This document shows, piece by piece, positions 34,674 through 43,357 of a stretch of DNA of 64,000 nucleotides. Numbering within the stretch: position 1 is the stretch's first letter; the number at the start of each line of letters is the position of its first letter. The translations under genes were made by a program, and so were the position numbers. The notes under the pieces were generated by a model that was given only the letters and a program-made list of their open reading frames with translations, searched no databases and was not told where the DNA came from. Source of the stretch: Paenibacillus xylanilyticus (GTDB lineage: Bacteria > Bacillota > Bacilli > Paenibacillales > Paenibacillaceae); NCBI RefSeq assembly GCF_013359935.1, contig NZ_JABMCB010000187.1:1-64000 (forward strand), read 5' to 3'.

Positions 34674-34805
34674 TTATTTTACCGTACCGGTTTGTCGATC
34701 CGATAATAGGCTGTATCCGTTGTCAACGGAAGCGGCAGATGCAGAAGCGGCGAATGAAGCGAACAGACAGAGGGTAGCCAGCAATACCATGGTTTTTCTT
34801 TTCAT
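34674..34805 (-). CDS. Small secreted peptide
   Basis: This 43-residue ORF starts MKRKTMVLLATLCLFASFAA and continues SASAASVDNG to a short polar end, LSDRQTGTVK. It is a textbook signal peptide with AxA cleavage (SASA-A) and only about 18 mature residues. GAGGT lies 6 bases before the ATG. Size and design recall Phr-type signalling peptides or other secreted micro-proteins, but no Rap-type partner gene is near and I recognise no family. It is divergent from the thioredoxin-like gene. Codon use and ribosome site support a real gene. Confidence 0.6.
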   Translation of the reverse strand: MKRKTMVLLATLCLFASFAASASAASVDNGYSLLSDRQTGTVK

Positions 34806-35007
34806 AGACAAACCTCATTTCAATTAAGATGGTTGTGCATATCCAGTTTAATCCAGATTGGAGTGTTTTGGAAAGGGTATTTTTTATGTTTATGGAATTC
34901 CAGCTGGCTAATCATTGGACAGTCCATTCACATGCGAATTTTATCAGAGCTCGTAATCATGGTACACTGATACTTGCTAAACATTTTTGAGTAAGACGGA
35001 GGCGGAC

Positions 35008-35340
35008 ATGAAAGAAATGTATGAGTTAACGTCCATAGACATGGTTGAACAGTTTATCGAGCAGCATGAAATGAGTTTTCTATACGTCTCTCGCCAGGAA
35101 TGCAGTGTATGCCATGCTTTGCTTCCCAAGATCAGGGAGCTGCTTAAGCCTTATCCGTCAATTCATCTGGGACACATCGATGCGAATCAGGTAGAAGAGG
35201 TGGCCTCGAGGTTTCTCATTTTGACCGTTCCGATCATGCTAATGCTGGTGGAGAAAAGGGAAGTTATCCGGGCTGATCGGTTTGTCCGTCTGGATCGCTT
35301 GGCAGAGCAATTGGAGCAGATTTACAACATGTATACTTAA
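35008..35340 (+). CDS. Thioredoxin-like protein
   Basis: The 110-residue protein has a thioredoxin fold with a CSVC redox motif (C32, C35) after strand MSFLYVSRQE and a cis-Pro at LTVPIML. The motif is not the usual CGPC, and the protein is near the minimum thioredoxin size. It has no signal peptide, so it acts in the cytoplasm. ATG 35008 follows GGAGG by 5 bases; a TTG at 34987 is upstream of that site. It stands alone between a divergent small peptide gene and the LacI gene, without a clear partner. Confidence 0.8.
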   Translation: MKEMYELTSIDMVEQFIEQHEMSFLYVSRQECSVCHALLPKIRELLKPYPSIHLGHIDANQVEEVASRFLILTVPIMLMLVEKREVIRADRFVRLDRLAEQLEQIYNMYT

Positions 35341-35384
35341 GAAAAGCATGAGCCTACGACACGAAAAAAATTAAAGTGTTGTGT

Positions 35385-35399
35385 TGAAAACGGTTTTAT
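35385..35399. promoter_or_regulatory. Second LacI- or CcpA-type site before the regulator
   Basis: TTGAAAACGGTTTTA is an imperfect palindrome with a central CG, of the LacI/cre kind, 16 bp before the perfect operator. It could bind the local regulator weakly or CcpA. Confidence 0.45.
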
Positions 35400-35414
35400 G
35401 CTAATTTAACAATA

Positions 35415-35428
35415 TAAAAACGTTTTTA
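35415..35428. promoter_or_regulatory. LacI-family operator (autoregulation)
   Basis: TAAAAACGTTTTTA, a perfect 14-bp palindrome with a central CG, 19 bp before the regulator's ATG. An identical copy precedes the transporter operon at 36539. Confidence 0.75.
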
Positions 35429-35447
35429 TAGTAAAGGACCAAACCTA

Positions 35448-36470
35448 ATGGCTAAGATTACGATCAAAGATGTTGCAAGGGAAGCTGGTGTATCCATATC
35501 CACCGTCTCCAACGCCCTTAATGGTGTGGACGTCCTCAATCCGGAGACCAAATCTCACGTGCTGAAGGTGGCAGAGCGGTTAAACTACGTTCCCAATCTG
35601 AATGGCAAGCTGTTAAAATCCGGGCAAACCAAGATGCTGGGCTTCTTCACGACCAGTGTATCGGGTCCGTATTTCTATAAGCTGGTTGAGTCGATGTCTC
35701 GCGAGTGTGATCGTCTGGGCTATGGGCTGAATGTGTTTGTCACCAAGGATAAACAGGTCATCATGAGCAATATCCTGGGGCGCCGCGTCGATGGTGTCAT
35801 CATATACGAAGAGCTTCGGATTGATGAGCAGGATATTTTGTCCATGCAAAAAGACAAGATCAAGGCTGTGTTTCTGGATCGGGTTTACCAGAGCGACACG
35901 ATGGGGAGCGTCATTTTCGACTCCTATGTGGCAGCGTATGAAGCAACCAAGTACCTGATCTCGCTTGGACACAGGAAAATTGCTTACATATCCGGTGTCG
36001 ACACAATGTTTGACAGCGTACAGCGCAGGGAGGGGTATTTGGCGGCTTTGCGTGAATACCAGCTTCCGGTGGATGATGACTATATCATTCAGGGTTATTT
36101 TGAGGAAGAGGGCACGTACAGTGCGATAAAATCCTTTTTGCACCTGCATCCAGGCAAGCGTCCCGATGCATTTCTGGCGGGTAACGACCTGAGTGCGATC
36201 GGCTGTATTCATGCTTTGAAATCGGAAGGGTATGAAGTTCCCCAGGATGTAAGTGTTGTTGGCTTTGACGATATTGATATCGCTCCCTATTTTTCGCCGC
36301 CACTTACGACGGTAAGGAACCAGATTGCAAGACAAGGGATACTGGCCATCAACCAATTGGTCGGCATGATCAAAAAGAAAGAGCAGGGCGCAGCCCAAAA
36401 ATTAGCGGGTGAACTTATCGTAAGAGGTTCAAGTCACCTAAAGATCGACCGGAATGATGTTCAAGCATAG
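35448..36470 (+). CDS. LacI-family transcriptional repressor
   Basis: The 340-residue protein has the LacI helix-turn-helix at residues 3-25 (ITIKDVAREAGVSISTVSNA), a hinge helix and a periplasmic-binding-type sugar domain (about 60-335, with VSVVGFDDIDIAPYF and PLTTVRNQ). The ATG follows AAAGGA. Perfect palindromes in front of its own gene and of the importer genes downstream indicate autoregulation and control of that operon. The inducer is presumably the sugar released or imported by the operon. A terminator whose left arm lies inside its last codons separates it from the transporter. Confidence 0.9.
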   Translation: MAKITIKDVAREAGVSISTVSNALNGVDVLNPETKSHVLKVAERLNYVPNLNGKLLKSGQTKMLGFFTTSVSGPYFYKLVESMSRECDRLGYGLNVFVTKDKQVIMSNILGRRVDGVIIYEELRIDEQDILSMQKDKIKAVFLDRVYQSDTMGSVIFDSYVAAYEATKYLISLGHRKIAYISGVDTMFDSVQRREGYLAALREYQLPVDDDYIIQGYFEEEGTYSAIKSFLHLHPGKRPDAFLAGNDLSAIGCIHALKSEGYEVPQDVSVVGFDDIDIAPYFSPPLTTVRNQIARQGILAINQLVGMIKKKEQGAAQKLAGELIVRGSSHLKIDRNDVQA

Positions 36471-36500
36471 CTGTAAGGGATCATTCCCGGTCTTTTTTTT
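36447..36500 (+). terminator. Terminator of the LacI gene
   Basis: GACCGGAATGAT, in the last codons of the gene, pairs with ATCATTCCCGGTC (one bulged C), followed by eight T. Confidence 0.75.
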
Positions 36501-36538
36501 ATGATCATGCAAGTGAAGGGGGTTTTTATGCACAAAAA

Positions 36539-36552
36539 TAAAAACGTTTTTA
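36539..36552. promoter_or_regulatory. LacI-family operator before the importer operon
   Basis: TAAAAACGTTTTTA, identical to 35415-35428, lies 36 bp before the GTG start of the first permease. It overlaps the likely promoter (TATAT at 36551-36555). Confidence 0.75.
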
Positions 36553-36587
36553 TATAAATGCGGCAAGTCAGAGGGGAGCAATGGAAC

Positions 36588-37583
36588 GTGAGTAAATTAG
36601 CTGTAGAGACGACAGGCGGCAAAAAGCCGATCAGACCCGGTCATAAACAAAAGAAACCCATGGGGCAGAGGGTTAGAGAGTTCGTCGTGGACTATCGCAG
36701 ACAATGGGAAATTCAGTCCATGATTATACCAGGCATTATTTTTATGATTATTTTTTGTTACATCCCGATTTACGGTTTGACGATTGCTTTCAAAAATTAC
36801 ACGGTCATCGATACGCTCGCTACCGCGCCATGGGTAGGTTTGGAGAATTTCAGAATTATACTGTCCGATAAATATTTCTGGGACGCGGTTGTGAATACGC
36901 TGGGAATCAGTTTTCTCAAATTGGGGATTGGATTCGTCATTCCGATCATTCTGGCGATCATGATCTACGAACTTAACAGCGGGCGATTCAAGAAATTTGT
37001 GCAAACGGTTTCATACATGCCGCACTTTTTGTCCTGGATTGTACTTGGCGGCATGCTCATTACCTGGTTTTCAACGACAGGTCTGTTCAACCAAATCCTG
37101 CTCAGTCTGGGACTCATCTCGCAGCCTACAAACATCTTGCTGGATGCAGGGAAGTACTGGTGGATTGCCACGTTATCGGATATATGGAAAGAGGCAGGCT
37201 GGGGGACTATTTTGTATCTGGCAATAATGTCGAAGATCGATCCCACCTATTATGAAGCAGCCAAAATCGATGGTGCAAGCAGGCTCAGACAAATCTGGAA
37301 TATCACGCTCCCCAACATGAGATCGATCATCAGCTTGAATCTGATTCTTACTGTAAGCGGTTTACTTGGCTCCAACCTGGATCAGACACTGGTTCTGATG
37401 AATTCTCAAAACCGTGAAAAAGCAGAGGTCATCAATTCCTATGTGTATCGCATGGGGATGTCTCAAGGCGACTTTTCGTACGCGACAGCGGTTGGTTTGG
37501 GTGTCTCGATAGTGTCAGTTATTCTGCTGGTTACCGCGAACAAAATCACGAGCAAGCTCAACGATAATCAATCTGTGCTCTAG
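36588..37583 (+). CDS. Sugar ABC importer permease, LplB type (system 3)
   Basis: The 331-residue permease has a long basic cytoplasmic N-tail (about 40 residues), six membrane helices and the signature loop YEAAKIDGASRLRQIWNITLP. GTG 36588 is preferred because GAGGGGAG lies 9 bases before it; the upstream ATG at 36558 is only six bases from the operator. First gene of an operon of permease, permease, binding protein and GH30 enzyme under LacI-type control. Confidence 0.87.
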   Translation: MSKLAVETTGGKKPIRPGHKQKKPMGQRVREFVVDYRRQWEIQSMIIPGIIFMIIFCYIPIYGLTIAFKNYTVIDTLATAPWVGLENFRIILSDKYFWDAVVNTLGISFLKLGIGFVIPIILAIMIYELNSGRFKKFVQTVSYMPHFLSWIVLGGMLITWFSTTGLFNQILLSLGLISQPTNILLDAGKYWWIATLSDIWKEAGWGTILYLAIMSKIDPTYYEAAKIDGASRLRQIWNITLPNMRSIISLNLILTVSGLLGSNLDQTLVLMNSQNREKAEVINSYVYRMGMSQGDFSYATAVGLGVSIVSVILLVTANKITSKLNDNQSVL

Positions 37584-37598
37584 AAGGAGGCATACCGT

Positions 37599-38486
37599 GT
37601 GAATGGAAAGGTGGCTAAAGAAGATCTCGATAGCCGGATCTTTGATACCCTGAATATTGTTTTACTGGTGATATGTACTGTTATTATAGTGGTCCCGCTT
37701 TGGAATGTTATTATCTCTTCTTTTAGTTCTGGCAGGGCGCTGGCGGAAGGCGGTTTTATCTTCTGGTCACCAGAGTTCTCACTGGAGAACTATCGGGCTG
37801 TATTTAACGATCCAGGTATCTGGCAGGCCTTTTTCATTTCGGTTTCGAAAACGACAATCGGAGTGGTTACTCACGTATTTTTCTGCGCCATGGTCGGTTA
37901 CGGTTTGAGCAAAAAGTACATACGGGGCCGTAAGTTATATGTTGCCATGGGTGTCATCACCATGTTCTTCTCGGGTGGAATGATTCCAACGTACCTCTTG
38001 ATCAAATCCCTCGGTCTGCTTAACAGCTTCTGGGTATACATCATTCCGGCGTTGTTCAGTTTCTATGATGTTGTCATTCTGATGAACTTCTTCCGGAACG
38101 TCCCGGATTCCCTGGAAGAATCGGCCAAGATTGATGGCGCAGGGGATTGGCATATTTTCCTCAAAATTTTCATCCCGCTTTCCATGCCAGCGATGGCTAC
38201 GATCGCGCTGTTCAATGGAGTCGGACAATGGAATGACTTCATGACCACCAAGTTGTACATTACGGATCAATCCCTGTACCCGCTGCAGATGATGCTCTAT
38301 GAAATTATTGTTCAATCCCAGACCCAATCCATGCAAAATATCGGAGGCTCGGCGGTGATCGAAACGACGACCAAAGGCGTGCAGCTTGCCACCATTGTGA
38401 TTACCACATTGCCGATCGTGCTGATTTATCCCATCCTCCAAAGGTATTTTATATCAGGAATGATGCTGGGTGCGGTCAAGGAGTAA
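37599..38486 (+). CDS. Sugar ABC importer permease, YtcP type (system 3)
   Basis: The 295-residue partner permease has six helices and the signature loop EESAKIDGAGDWHIFLKIFIP, with Ser in place of the first usual Ala, and ends GAVKE. GTG start with AGAAGGAGG 8 bases upstream; 15-bp gap to the first permease. No ATPase in the operon; in Bacillus a shared MsmX-type ATPase serves such importers. Confidence 0.87.
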   Translation: MNGKVAKEDLDSRIFDTLNIVLLVICTVIIVVPLWNVIISSFSSGRALAEGGFIFWSPEFSLENYRAVFNDPGIWQAFFISVSKTTIGVVTHVFFCAMVGYGLSKKYIRGRKLYVAMGVITMFFSGGMIPTYLLIKSLGLLNSFWVYIIPALFSFYDVVILMNFFRNVPDSLEESAKIDGAGDWHIFLKIFIPLSMPAMATIALFNGVGQWNDFMTTKLYITDQSLYPLQMMLYEIIVQSQTQSMQNIGGSAVIETTTKGVQLATIVITTLPIVLIYPILQRYFISGMMLGAVKE

Positions 38487-38533
38487 CGTTAATTCCGAGT
38501 TAGTTCAAATGACTATTTTGAGGAGGAAACACG

Positions 38534-40177
38534 ATGTTGAAAATGAAGAAGGCCATTGGCCAAACGGGCGTTAAACTGAGTGCTGCCTTGCTGACAGCGG
38601 TACTGATGATTACAGGCTGCAGCGGGGGAGCGGGTGGCTCCAGTGAGGGAAACTGGGTTTCCATTGAAGACCGCTATACGGTTGATCCAGAGACCCCGGC
38701 TTGGCAATTGGACAAAAAAGAAGAAGTGACAGATCTGACCTGGTACGTCAACGCGGACTGGTGGAACACCGATTTTGGCAAAGACATTGTTACGAAGAAA
38801 ATCAAAGAGGACCTGAACATCAACATTAAATTCATTACGGGAGATGACACCAAATTAAATACCTTTTTTGCCGGTGGAGATATGCCTGACCTGCTGACAG
38901 TGTTTGACTCCAACTCTCCTGTCGTGCAAAAGGCCGCAACCTGGGCACTGCCGCTGAATGATCTGGCTGAAAAATATGATCCGTATTTCAACAAAGTGGC
39001 TGCAGCCGATACCTTGAACTGGTTCCAGCTGGCTGATGGCAAGACCTACGGATACCCGAACTATTCCAATACGCAAGCCGATTATGATAGCGGTAACATT
39101 CCAGCCAAAACAGCATTTATCATCCGCAAGGATGTGTATGAGGCACTAGGAAGTCCCGTAATAGGTACACCGGAAGAATTCCAGAATGTGATGAAGCAGA
39201 TCAAAGAGAAGTTTCCGACGCTGATCCCTTTCGGATTTAACTCTATCGGCGAAGGAACGGGTTCACTCGGAGATACCCTGCAGGATTTCATTGGTGTACC
39301 ACTGGAGAGCGAGAATGGCGAATTCTATGATCGAAATCTCGATGAAGACTATCTTGCCTGGCTGAAGACGCTGAACACGGTATACAGAGATGGCAATATC
39401 AGTGATGACAGTTTTGCGGATGATGGTACAGCCTTTGAGGAAAAAGTGAAATCAGGAAAATACGCAACGATGCTGCTGGACGGCACGCCTCAACAAGGCG
39501 GTAATCTTCAAATTTACATGAGTGCCAATCCTGGCAAGGAGTATATTGCGATAGATGGTCCACAAAGTACCAAAGGTAATGCTCCAACACTGAATCAATC
39601 CGGGATTACCGGCTGGATGATTAACTTCATTTCCAAGGACAGCAAAGATCCGGCCAAAGCGATTCAGATCTTCACGTATCTGCTCAGTGAAGAAGGTCAG
39701 ACGCTGATGAATTACGGCATCGAAGGTGAAACCTATCAAACCAAAGGGGACGGAACGGTAGAATTACTGCCTGCTGTGAAGGATTTGCAGCTCAACAATG
39801 CGGATAAGTTCAAAAAGGATTATCGTATGGGCGAATTCATGTTCTTCGGTCATGACCGTCATAAGGCATTAAGTGCGGATGCTTTTCCTGAGTCGATTAA
39901 ACAAATGCAGGAATGGGGCAATGGCAAGCTCAAGCCACACTTCATCCTGGAGAATATTAACCCAGATCAAGGAACGCAGGAGGCACGTGCACTGTCTGCG
40001 ATTAATACCAAATGGAATTCGACACTGGTAAGTATGGTTCGGGCCAAGGATGATGCTGCATTTGATAGTGCGCTGGCGGCATATAAGTCATTTTTGGATG
40101 AAAATCGCTGGGAGGAGATCGTGAAGGTCCGCAGTGAGAAGATGAAACAAAACAAGGAGAAACTGGGTATCCAATAA
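38534..40177 (+). CDS. Sugar-binding lipoprotein of ABC importer (system 3)
   Basis: The 547-residue protein has a lipoprotein signal ending LMITGC (C29 lipidated), a Gly/Ser linker and a large two-lobed solute-binding fold related to the other two lipoproteins here. Aromatic residues early in the mature part (NWVSIEDRYTV, DLTWYVNADWW) fit stacking against sugar rings. TGAGGAGGAAAC precedes the ATG. Together with the GH30 gene 21 bp downstream, it points to a glucan-type oligosaccharide. Confidence 0.88.
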   Translation: MLKMKKAIGQTGVKLSAALLTAVLMITGCSGGAGGSSEGNWVSIEDRYTVDPETPAWQLDKKEEVTDLTWYVNADWWNTDFGKDIVTKKIKEDLNINIKFITGDDTKLNTFFAGGDMPDLLTVFDSNSPVVQKAATWALPLNDLAEKYDPYFNKVAAADTLNWFQLADGKTYGYPNYSNTQADYDSGNIPAKTAFIIRKDVYEALGSPVIGTPEEFQNVMKQIKEKFPTLIPFGFNSIGEGTGSLGDTLQDFIGVPLESENGEFYDRNLDEDYLAWLKTLNTVYRDGNISDDSFADDGTAFEEKVKSGKYATMLLDGTPQQGGNLQIYMSANPGKEYIAIDGPQSTKGNAPTLNQSGITGWMINFISKDSKDPAKAIQIFTYLLSEEGQTLMNYGIEGETYQTKGDGTVELLPAVKDLQLNNADKFKKDYRMGEFMFFGHDRHKALSADAFPESIKQMQEWGNGKLKPHFILENINPDQGTQEARALSAINTKWNSTLVSMVRAKDDAAFDSALAAYKSFLDENRWEEIVKVRSEKMKQNKEKLGIQ

Positions 40178-40198
40178 AAGAAATCCGGAGGGGATCAG

Positions 40199-41548
40199 AT
40201 GAGCCGATTCAAGATCTATCAATCTACAGGAGAGCATGAGTTGTTTGCGCCTATATCAGAGAAACAATTGAAACCGCTTCATGCGGATCAGGAGACAATC
40301 GTAGTCCATCTGGATGATCAGCAGACGTTTCAGGAAATGGACGGTTTCGGAGCATCCTTTACCGATTCAGCGGCCTATCTGATCCATCAGGTATTAAGTG
40401 ACGAACAGCGGGAAGAGGTCATGACCAGGTTGTTCCATCCTCGGGATGGCATCGGGTTGTCTGTTGTACGTAATCCGATGGGGGCATCGGATTATGCCAG
40501 AACGGTATACAGCTATAATGATCTGCCTGAAGGGGAAACGGATATGGAGCTCGCCCGTTTCAGCATTGCGCATGATAAGGAAGATGTAATTCCTTTAACC
40601 CAAAAGGCGCTGGAACTGAACCCGGAACTGAAGCTGTTTACTTCACCTTGGAGTGCACCCGGGTGGATGAAAACCAGTGGATCAATGATCACGGGTCAAT
40701 TGAAGCGAGAATATTATTCGGTGTACGCCGAGTATTTTGCCAAATATATTCTGGCTTATGCGGAACATGGACTGCAGGTCTATGCGGTTACACCACAAAA
40801 TGAGGCACTATATGAACCGGGACATTATCCAGGCATGTTGATGCCAGCGGAAGCGCAGGTGGATTTTATCAAAAATCATCTTAAACCTGCCTTTGTCCGT
40901 CAGGGCATTCAGACCAAAATTCTCTGTTATGACCACAACTGGGATGAGCCCGCTTATCCTCTTACCGCGCTGGAGCAGGCGGGAGAGGAAGTCGATGGCG
41001 TTGCCTGGCATTGGTACGGAGGCGAAGCATCGGCACAAACGAAGGTACATGAAGCATATGCAGGTAAAGAAGTACACTTCACTGAAGGATCAGGAGGGGA
41101 GTGGATTCCTCCCTTCGAGCAGGCTTTCTCCAATGTCATGCGCACAGGAATTCAGATTCTTCGAAATTATAGCAAGTCTCTGGTACTCTGGAATATGGCA
41201 CTGGATGAGAACAACGGGCCAACGGTGCCGGGGTTCGGTCGCAGCACTTGTCGTGGCATCGTGCAGGTAAACCAGCAAACGGGTGAGCTTACGTATACTT
41301 TGGATTACTATGCCCTGGCTCATTTTAGTGCTATTATTCGCCCGAAGGCCGTTCGCGTCGAATCGACGTCAAGTCATGCCTCCATTCACAACGTTGCCTT
41401 CAACAACAGGGATGGTTCCATTGCCGTCGTTCTCTTCAATGATGGGGAAGAGTCTGGTGATATTCAGGTGAAGCTTCGTGATGAAGAGCTGTTAAGCATA
41501 AAAATGGAATCCAAAAGTGCATTGTCCATACTAATTCCCAGCCGATAA
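40199..41548 (+). CDS. GH30-family glycosidase (beta-1,6-glucanase / glucosylceramidase type)
   Basis: The 449-residue protein fits GH30: a TIM barrel with MDGFGASFTDSAAYL near the start, SPWSAPGWMKTSG, acid/base E202 in VTPQNEALYE and nucleophile E296 in HFTEGSGGEW, plus a C-terminal beta domain. GGAGGGG precedes the ATG. No signal peptide, so it acts in the cytoplasm on imported material. Family members include beta-1,6-glucanases, glucosylceramidases and related enzymes; the subfamily cannot be fixed here, but its location with an importer favours a short beta-glucan or beta-glucoside. Last gene of the LacI-controlled operon. Confidence 0.87.
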   Translation: MSRFKIYQSTGEHELFAPISEKQLKPLHADQETIVVHLDDQQTFQEMDGFGASFTDSAAYLIHQVLSDEQREEVMTRLFHPRDGIGLSVVRNPMGASDYARTVYSYNDLPEGETDMELARFSIAHDKEDVIPLTQKALELNPELKLFTSPWSAPGWMKTSGSMITGQLKREYYSVYAEYFAKYILAYAEHGLQVYAVTPQNEALYEPGHYPGMLMPAEAQVDFIKNHLKPAFVRQGIQTKILCYDHNWDEPAYPLTALEQAGEEVDGVAWHWYGGEASAQTKVHEAYAGKEVHFTEGSGGEWIPPFEQAFSNVMRTGIQILRNYSKSLVLWNMALDENNGPTVPGFGRSTCRGIVQVNQQTGELTYTLDYYALAHFSAIIRPKAVRVESTSSHASIHNVAFNNRDGSIAVVLFNDGEESGDIQVKLRDEELLSIKMESKSALSILIPSR

Positions 41549-41567
41549 TTTCGTAATCAAAAAAAAC

Positions 41568-41612
41568 AAAGCCGAACCGCAGAGTGAAACATCTCTGCCG
41601 TTCGGCTTTTTC
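41568..41612. terminator. Bidirectional terminator
   Basis: AAAGCCGAACCGCAGAG pairs with CTCTGCCGTTCGGCTTT (one C-C mismatch). T tracts follow on both strands (TTTTT on plus, TTTGTTTTTTT on minus), ending both the GH30 operon and the convergent repeat protein gene. Confidence 0.85.
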
Positions 41613-41628
41613 GCACGCTTTTATTGCA

Positions 41629-42027
41629 TCATATCATCTGAATAGCGAGATTGGGCGTTCCTCCGCTATCGTCGATAAACAACACATATTGATTCCCGCT
41701 GGTTCCCGTCAGAACAAGGCCCGGTTGATTCAAGACACCCGGATTGTAGTACAACAACTGCTGCACTACCGGCAAAGCTGCAGGAAGGGTTGGCTGATTA
41801 AGCGCCATGATCCGGGTGGCGGCTTTTACACTGTCCCCTGCATCGATAACTCCGCCGACTCCGAGATTGTTTGTAAGGGAACTGCTGCCGTTAATCTGAA
41901 GATGGCCGGCAATTGTCTGATTTCCGTTCACCTGCAGATCCAACCCAACCGTTTCATTACCATTCACATGCAGGTTCTGATTGATGGTCTGGTTTCCCGT
42001 AACGAGGATGCTATCAAATGTTGGCAA
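41629..42027 (-). CDS. Small protein with 12-residue repeats
   Basis: The 132-residue protein contains four consecutive 12-residue units: GNQTINQNLHVN, GNETVGLDLQVN, GNQTIAGHLQIN and GSSSLTNNLGVG. Such repeats fold as a beta-helix or beta-solenoid and are common in phage tail and spore or cell-surface fibres. The C-terminal 70 residues (LNQPTLPAALPVVQQLLYYN, then LVLTGTSGNQYVLFIDD) look like a compact cap. The start is a TTG at 42027, 9 bases after GGGAG; a longer reading from 42099 has no ribosome site. No signal peptide. It is divergent from the CgeB-like gene, a hint at a spore-surface role. Confidence 0.65.
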   Translation of the reverse strand: MPTFDSILVTGNQTINQNLHVNGNETVGLDLQVNGNQTIAGHLQINGSSSLTNNLGVGGVIDAGDSVKAATRIMALNQPTLPAALPVVQQLLYYNPGVLNQPGLVLTGTSGNQYVLFIDDSGGTPNLAIQMI

Positions 42028-42216
42028 ACATATCAACTCCCATCTGGTCTTGATATATTCTATGAGGACAAGAACCGGATGGACACCGGGTTCTGGCACA
42101 TTTATGGATAGAAACAGCCATTATACATAGTTGAACACCTAAAAATCCAATTCTAGAGCCAGTCATCCATGCATATTGTAGGCAGTGAGTGTCAATCCGT
42201 TTCGGGACGGGAGGGT

Positions 42217-43329
42217 TTGGTCATCAAAAAAAAGAGAAGCATGCAAGTCAAATCTCAAAAAAACAAGCTCTCTGTCCAGCATCCCAATCAACGGTTGCTA
42301 AGACAGATGAATGCCACATTAAATCGGAAATTGAAGTCGATTCAGCATCATCTGACCATCCAGCAGACGGATCTTCAGCAGCATCTGATGAAAATTTTAC
42401 AGGATGGTCATCGTCCACCTAAGGTTGATCCGCCAAAGGTCGTGTATAAACAATTAAATGTGCTTCTGATTACGCCGTGTATGGATCGAGAGATTTCGTC
42501 CATGTCCGTTCTGCTGGAACAGAGTTTGAGGCATCTCGTGAAAAACATCTATGAAATCAAAACGATTCAACCTATTGAAACATACCTGGACGCATCCAAT
42601 ACGGATTTGATTCTCCTGTTGGGCGGTGAAGAGGCACTGCCGGAGGAGAACATTGAAGCGTTACGTGCCTCGCCGATCAAAAAGGCCATTTGGTTATCCG
42701 ATCCATCTGGTGTAAAGCATCTGGAATCTGTGATCTCCTTATTCGATTATGTATTCACGCAGGATGCTGCGAATATTCCATCCTATCAGCGCATGGGTAA
42801 TGCGTTATGTTATGAAGTTCCTTTTCCACCGAATCCTAACGTATTCTATCCTCAGACAGCTCGCAAGCATCACGAATCTGATGTGTATATCATTGGAGAT
42901 GCGCAGCCTGGCAGTTGCCTTTTTGAATTTGCGAATCATGCCCTATTGTCCGGCAAAAAGGTACGAGTTGAGGGGAAGGGATGGAAGCGACGAAATGGAG
43001 CATTTATCCCTGTACAGGCTCATGAAGATCGGGAATGGTTGTACAACGGTGCCAAAATTGTTATTCAGGACAACTCTTCGATCAGAAGCATGTTGGAGGT
43101 GGCGGCTTGCGGAACATTCCAATTGATCTCGATCTCTTCAACTGTTGATCCGGATACGGACGTATTCCAAAGCTACAATTCGCTTGAGCAGCTCGTGGAG
43201 AAGTTTGACTATTACTGGAACCAGGTGGAACAGCGAAGACTGGCTGCTTCCCGGGCAATGGCTTACGTCAAATATAATCATTCCTATTTTCAGAAAAGCT
43301 TGCAGCTTCTGGATCGTATATTCCGATAA
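42217..43329 (+). CDS. CgeB-like protein (glycosyltransferase family 4-type fold)
   Basis: The protein has about 370 residues: a basic N-tail, a first Rossmann-like half (about 80-200, QLNVLLITPCMDREISSMSV) and a C-terminal half with the pattern of the Glyco_trans_1_2 domain of CgeB (NPNVFYPQ, DVYIIGDA, RSMLEVAACGTFQL). CgeB is a spore-surface maturation protein in B. subtilis thought to modify the outer layer. The start is uncertain: TTG 42217 follows GGACGG; ATG 42241 is the alternative; the ATG at 42169 has no ribosome site. The WbsX-like gene follows 28 bp later, so both probably act on the same surface glycan. Confidence 0.7.
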   Translation: MVIKKKRSMQVKSQKNKLSVQHPNQRLLRQMNATLNRKLKSIQHHLTIQQTDLQQHLMKILQDGHRPPKVDPPKVVYKQLNVLLITPCMDREISSMSVLLEQSLRHLVKNIYEIKTIQPIETYLDASNTDLILLLGGEEALPEENIEALRASPIKKAIWLSDPSGVKHLESVISLFDYVFTQDAANIPSYQRMGNALCYEVPFPPNPNVFYPQTARKHHESDVYIIGDAQPGSCLFEFANHALLSGKKVRVEGKGWKRRNGAFIPVQAHEDREWLYNGAKIVIQDNSSIRSMLEVAACGTFQLISISSTVDPDTDVFQSYNSLEQLVEKFDYYWNQVEQRRLAASRAMAYVKYNHSYFQKSLQLLDRIFR

Positions 43330-43357
43330 ATCCGGCTGTCTAATGGAGGAATCCTGA

